Origin: Pogona vitticeps
Taxonomy: Eukaryota > Chordata > Lepidosauria > Squamata > Agamidae
NCBI RefSeq assembly: GCF_051106095.1
Contig: NC_135785.1
Span: forward strand, 225,675,045 to 225,739,044
Direction: 5' to 3'
DNA: 64,000 nt
In this document: positions 60,201 to 64,000 of the stretch, piece after piece
Layout of the letters: each line of letters opens with the position of its first letter
Numbering within the stretch: position 1 is the stretch's first letter
The notes under the pieces: generated by a model
Seen by the model: only the letters and a program-made list of their open reading frames with translations
The model's database searches: none
What the model was told of the DNA's origin: nothing
Translations under genes and position numbers: made by a program

Positions 60201-63200
60201 ATCGGTAAGCGAAATGCTTACCGATCATCGCAGTGCAATGTTTAGCCTATCTAAACATCGCAATGCGATCGTAAAAAAAATCGCAAAATCCGTGTCGCTA
60301 TGCGGATTCGTTGTTAAACTGTGCGCTCGTTAAGCGAGGCACCACTGTAAAAGTAAAGATGCCTCGAACAGATATCAATCAAAATGTCTTGTGCAGCTAT
60401 TCTGTTCTTTTGCTTTGGTGAGGTTTTGTGGAAAATGAGAAAATATAAATGGAAAGTGGTGATGTCTGGATCCCTTGTAAAATTCTTGTAAAAATATATT
60501 CTGAATGAATGACTGTTTGAGGCACGATGAATGGATAATAAAGCTCCATCTGCAAGGGACCAGTATTTGTATGGAGTTTTCAATGAAGTAAATCATTAAG
60601 AGGTTGATTATGTAATAAGTGGATTCCTAAATACTTAGAGACTTTCTGGCTCCGTCTGTTTGCTACTGTTAACTTTGTGTTAAATATATATTTCTTTTAG
60701 ATTTTTGCAGGACTGAAACTTGAAAAATTATTTGCATCAAACCAGATTTTACCAAGTGAATGCTTGAATTGTTTAGTAGAACTTATTGATGATCCAAATA
60801 TAAGTGTTCCGTTGACCCTGAATGTATTAAGTTTGCTGTCTCAACTAGGTGAGTCCTAAACTACTAATGCTGCTTATTCAACATCCTTCAGGGCTAAAGG
60901 GTGAATGTGGTATAGTCATGCCCCGCTTAACGATTACCCCGCTTCACGACGAATCCGCTTCACGATGATCTTTTAACGATGGTCTAAATGGGTTTTTTTC
61001 GCTTTGCGAAGATCGGTTCCCTGCTTCGGGAACCGCTTCTTCGCATTATGACGATCAAAATAGCTGATCATCGGGTTTTCAGAATGGCCACCAGGTGCTC
61101 AAAATGGCTGCCCGCTGTGCTTAGGGATGGATTCCTCGCTATACAGGCACCGAAAATGGCCGCCGTATGGAGGATCCTCGGTGGACAGTGAGTTTTTAGC
61201 CCATTGAAATGCATTAACCGGGTTTTAATGCGTTTCAATGGTTTTTTACATTTTGCTTTACGACGTTTTCGCTCTACAGTGATTTCGCTGTATTGAATTA
61301 ACGTCATTAAGAGAGGCACCACTGTACATTGTACTGCTTACTGTTGGGTAAGATTTTTGTATACTTTTCCAAATTTGTTTTTAGTGTGTGTCTTTGGAAT
61401 AAGAACCACTTGTAATTTTTTTAAAAATTATTGAAATACTTCTGACTGGTTCTTGAACATAGCAGTTTAGTTCTTTGAGGAATCCTAGAACTCTTGACAA
61501 TGCAAAATTGTAATGGCCATTGGAAAGGCTGTGTTCTTAATATGGGGATTCTGTGTCATGTTCAGTTCAACACAGTTAAAGAACCCTCTTGTGCAAAGGT
61601 CTAGAACAGGGGTCTCAAACTCAATTTACCTGGGGGCGGCTGGAGGCAGAGTCTGGGCCACATCAGATTTTCCGCCAAGCAGAGCAAGAGCCCGAGGAAG
61701 CTGCCCAGGAGTATCCGAAGGCCGGCTGGGGCTCCGAGGAGGAGGAGGAGGGGTGCCGGAAATTACCCCCTCTGGCTCCTTCTTCACTACCACCACCACC
61801 AGCAGCTACCCCCACCATGACAGGGGAGTAAACTTTGCAAGGTGTGTCCAGGCAGCCTGCAGAGCCGAGGTGACTGAAGCAGGACAAGGAGGAGGAAGCA
61901 TCGCCGGGCGCTGCAACAGCTGCTGGCCGGGCTGGTGCTGGGGGTGCCGAGAGAGAAAGAGAGCCAGAGAGCCGCTTCCTTGAAAGAGGTGGCAGTGGTG
62001 GCAGCTGCTGTTGGCGGTTTGAAGGTGCTCTTCGAGGACAGGCCGGGAGCGAGCTCCACTCTCAGGCATCACGTGGCGGCAGCTTCGGCGCTTGGGGAAA
62101 AGGGTTGGCAATGCGCCTCACTCACCGGCTCTCCCTTAAGACAGCACCTCTTGCACCCTCCATCCGGAACTGCAGCCTGCCAGCCAGCAGACAGGCGGGC
62201 TGGCTGGAAGGCTGCAGTTCCAGATGGAGGCTGCAAGAGGCGCTGTCTTGGGAGAGAGCCGGCGAGAGAGGCGAGCCTTTTTTTGACTCTTGACAGCAGA
62301 GGACACGTGGCCACTATGGGGGGCAGGCAAGGCGGGGGCTACAAACTATCATCTGGCAGACTGCAAATGGCCCCCGGGCCGCATATTTGAGACCCCTGGT
62401 CTAGAATAACTCAGGGAGTGCACCAGCATTTGGGAATGAAGCTTATACATCAGGAGTTTTAAACTCAATTTACCTGGGGGCCGCTGGAGGCAGAGTCTGC
62501 GTGAGGCTTTCAGCATCAGATTTTCCGCCAAGCGGAGCAAGAGCCCGAGGAAGCCACCCAGGAGTTTCCTTAGCCAGCAGACAGGTGGGCTGCAGTTCTG
62601 GATGGAGGGTGCAAGACGTGGTGTCTTGGGAGAGAGCCGGCGAGCGAGGCAAAGCTTTTTTAAAAACTCTTGATAGCAGAGGATGTGTGGGCACTTTGGG
62701 GGGGAGGCGAGGCGAGGGCCACAAACTATCATCTGGGGGGCCGCAAATGGCCCCTGGGCCGCATGTTTGAGACCCCTGTTATACATACACCTACATCACT
62801 ATCTGCAGTTTTGTCTCTGTGTTAGCAGGCAGTGGCCTATGTAAGGCTCTGGTGTGCCTGTGGTGATATGATACCTTTATTACCCGAGAAATGGCAGAAC
62901 TACATAATTGCTTTTAGATAAAACAAATTTCAGGAAAATTTTCATTATGTTTTAAGTTATTCATTAACTTGTCTAAAATCTGTGTGGTTTGAAATGCAGT
63001 AGTAAACTAAATATCTTTTTTAGTTTGCTAGATGTAGTTCTCTTATGTCCCAGCACATTTTACAAAATACACAAAAGTGGGTTCAAACATCCTGATTAAA
63101 ATTTAATTAGAATGTTGGGAGGGATGTATTACTCCTCTGAATCAGTTTCTGAAATATTATCTGATTCTTTGTAAATGCAAATACAAAGATAGGTATACCT

Positions 63201-64000
63201 TTATAAGCCAGTAAAAAAAATCATCATACAGTTCTTGAGCGTTCATGGATAAAATACCACTTCATCAGGCCCAGTGTGAAGAACTTTTAAGTTCAAAAGT
63301 TTTTGGCAAGATGGATTTCGCCAGGCACATCTTTCTTAAATGTAAGTCAGGATCGTTTCCTGCTCTCTCTCTCTCCCCCCCCCCAGGTTTGTTTCAAAGA
63401 AAGGTCCAATGGGGAGGTGTGAGTGTCAATGGCCTATACTTCTTCGTTTGAAAAACTGGGGCTTGATATTCAATCCACATCTGCCTCAGCTGAAACCTTA
63501 AAAGAACAACCATACTACTTCCTGCACCTCTTCTGACTTACATCTAACAAAGACAGGCCTGGCAAAAATGATCTTGCCAAGAACTTTTGGATTTTAAGTT
63601 CTTCACATAGGTACTAGCCTGATGAAGTAGTGTTTTCAGCCCTCGGCGGTTGGTAAAAGGAGTACCCAGCTTGCTGGGTGCGGGGCAATGGGTAGCCTTC
63701 ATAATTAACTTGCAAATTGCCCAGAGAATGCTTTAAGTGCTATGGACCAGTATATAAGCAGTATGCTTTTTTTAAATCCATGAAAGCTCATGCATTGTAT
63801 GATATCTAGTGGTCTATAAAGACATCACCTATTTTTGTATTTGTATTTTATTTTGTACTGACCATAAGGTTATCCTTTATCTCAACTGATTTTTGTGTTA
63901 CTCTAAAAATATTGTTTATCATGTTAATTCTATACAATTTGTATCAAATATGTTTACATTTTAGTTCTGCACAATGAAACTAGAGAAACCCTTCAGAATA
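57107..64000 (+). CDS. CIP2A: CIP2A (KIAA1524), inhibitor of PP2A, 5' part of gene
   Basis: Exons 57107-57208, 60701-60848 and 63965-64000 (cut by the window end) give [20 protein letters not shown]..., [20 protein letters not shown] and DPNISVP...LLSQLV, then [11 protein letters not shown]. Human CIP2A reads [47 protein letters not shown]...LLSQLA, VDIETRDCLQN, so the match is clear over about 95 residues. CIP2A is a cytosolic scaffold (about 900 residues, N-terminal armadillo-like repeats, C-terminal coiled coil) that restrains PP2A activity toward MYC and helps tether broken DNA in mitosis with TOPBP1. Only the first armadillo-like helices are in the window. Splice sites and phases (0, then 1) are consistent. 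Introns 1 and 2 hold at least six DNA transposons. Nothing suggests damage to the gene. Confidence 0.95.
57612..57690. repeat. SINE fragment, CIP2A intron 1
   Basis: 'tatgttatgtgcccttgggt ... ggcttccagcgaccctaag' resembles the tail region of the tRNA-headed SINEs elsewhere in the window. Confidence 0.45.
57822..57853. repeat. Palindromic (GT)n-TATAT-(CA)n
   Basis: A GT run meets a CA run through tatatg, giving an almost perfect hairpin of about 10 bp per arm in CIP2A intron 1. Confidence 0.85.
58285..59035 (-). repeat. L2/CR1-type LINE fragment split by a MITE, CIP2A intron 1
   Basis: Left part 58285-58529 ('gcgagttccagggtttggg', 'gaagctggtgggatcaag', 'agccatttaggactttata') and right part 58975-59035 ('aaccatcactttgaattgtg'). 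Together they parallel 52670-52800, where the same words are adjacent without the insertion. Confidence 0.65.
58530..58972 (-). mobile_element. Short TA-target DNA element, 'gggcttattttcagg' family, long variant copy 5
   Basis: Reversed copy from cctgtttccccaaaaataag to ttggggaaagcaagg, flanked by TA. At 443 bp it is 150-200 bp longer than the others because of extra, non-family sequence in the middle (about 58650-58900). Confidence 0.75.
59094..59368 (+). mobile_element. Short TA-target DNA element, same family, copy 6
   Basis: TA, ccgtgtttcaccgaaaataag ... ttccgggaaaacaggg, TA. Located in CIP2A intron 1, in opposite orientation to copy 5 and 121 bp from it. Confidence 0.82.
59958..60347. 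mobile_element. Tigger-like MITE, 'ggtgcctcgc' family, copy 4, CIP2A intron 1
   Basis: Ends cagtggtgctgtactgtaac and ttaagcgaggcaccactg with TA on both sides. Internal palindromes: attaaactcagtttaat, and cggtaagcg...cgcttaccg-type arms near 60200. It shares the core 'aaccgccgatcagctgttct' with copy 1. It ends about 350 bp before exon 2. Confidence 0.85.
60701..60848 (+). CDS. CIP2A: CIP2A exon 2
   Basis: 148 nt, acceptor tttcttttag, donor gtgagt. 49 codons ([19 protein letters not shown]... to LSLLSQL) plus the first base of a Val codon. Confidence 0.95.
60913..61324. mobile_element. Tigger-like MITE, 'ggtgcctcgc' family, copy 5, CIP2A intron 2
   Basis: Left end diverged (tagtcatgccccgcttaacg), right end taagagaggcaccactg, TA on both sides. 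It begins only 65 bp after exon 2. Reverse orientation relative to copies 2 and 3, judged by the 'gaggatcctcg' core. Confidence 0.8.
61607..62398. mobile_element. hAT-family non-autonomous element, CIP2A intron 2
   Basis: Ends caggggtctcaaactcaa and atatttgagacccctg; perfect 8-bp target copies gtctagaa at 61599-61606 and 62399-62406. It is 792 bp and GC-rich, with a large internal foldback around 62140-62230 (cctccatccggaactgcagc / gctgcagttccagatgga). Overlapping open frames have no transposase motifs. Confidence 0.88.
62451..62778. mobile_element. hAT-family non-autonomous element, short relative, CIP2A intron 2
   Basis: Ends caggagttttaaactcaatt and gtttgagacccctg; perfect 8-bp target copies ttatacat at 62443-62450 and 62779-62786. 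It is 328 bp and shares most of its sequence with the 792-bp element, lacking the middle. Confidence 0.88.
62790..63960. other. CIP2A: CIP2A intron 2, unrecognised
   Basis: At about 63225-63310 and 63555-63640 there are roughly complementary arms ('cacttcatcaggcccagtgtgaagaac' split over 63259-63285, versus 'gttcttcacataggtactagcctgatgaag' at 63599-63628), suggesting another foldback element. Nothing coding. Confidence 0.4.
63965..64000 (+). CDS. CIP2A: CIP2A exon 3, truncated by window end
   Basis: Acceptor acattttag. The first two bases complete the Val codon, followed by [11 protein letters not shown], matching human VDIETRDCLQN. Confidence 0.92.

Noticed and set aside
61513-61983. Open frame of 156 codons and overlapping frames to 62390
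   Set aside because: They fall in a GC-rich non-autonomous hAT element, several frames are open at once, and no transposase motif is present.
57107-64000. A CRISPR array or prokaryotic content anywhere in the window
   Set aside because: All repeats are microsatellites or eukaryotic transposons; the genes have introns.

Overview
The window is vertebrate nuclear DNA and is most likely from a squamate reptile. It is AT-rich and intron-rich. It carries a Bov-B LINE piece, four full-length Sauria-type SINEs, R4, L2/CR1-type and CR1 LINE remnants, a Tc1 element and many small TA-target or hAT-type DNA elements. That mix is characteristic of lizards and snakes. The species cannot be named from the sequence alone.

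Three host genes are recognisable. (1) TRAT1, a T-cell transmembrane adaptor, lies on the minus strand at the left edge; two exons are visible, at 4517-4404 and 466-396, and the rest lies beyond position 1. (2) A complete four-exon SH2D1B (EAT-2) gene lies on the plus strand at 42129-48175 and encodes a 134-residue single-SH2 adaptor with all splice phases compatible. (3) The first three coding exons of CIP2A lie on the plus strand at 57107-57208, 60701-60848 and 63965-64000. CIP2A starts inside a CpG island that carries ZNF143-like and YY1-like motifs, and the gene runs off the right edge. In human, TRAT1 and CIP2A are close neighbours on 3q13, with DZIP3 head-to-head with CIP2A, whereas SH2D1B is on chromosome 1q23. 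Here SH2D1B sits between TRAT1 and CIP2A, and I could not recognise DZIP3.

Layout: 0-5 kb TRAT1 exons and a LINE tail; 5-10.7 kb sparse old repeats; 10.7-12.7 kb an R4 LINE split by a TA-target element; 13.7-18.3 kb a dense stack of transposons (Bov-B, Tigger-like, Tc1, L2-type LINE, Tigger-like); 18.3-39 kb mostly unique non-coding DNA with scattered SINEs and small DNA elements; 39.3-41.7 kb a solo LTR, a truncated Tigger-like element, a coding-like remnant and SINEs; 42.1-48.2 kb SH2D1B; 48.3-56.3 kb repeats, including a second solo LTR; 56.4-64 kb the CIP2A promoter and 5' part, with introns loaded with small DNA transposons.

TRAT1 and SH2D1B are both lymphocyte signalling adaptors, so their proximity is of interest. 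Nothing in the sequence shows that they are co-regulated. I found no RNA genes, CRISPR array or clear new system; the most notable point is the location of SH2D1B.
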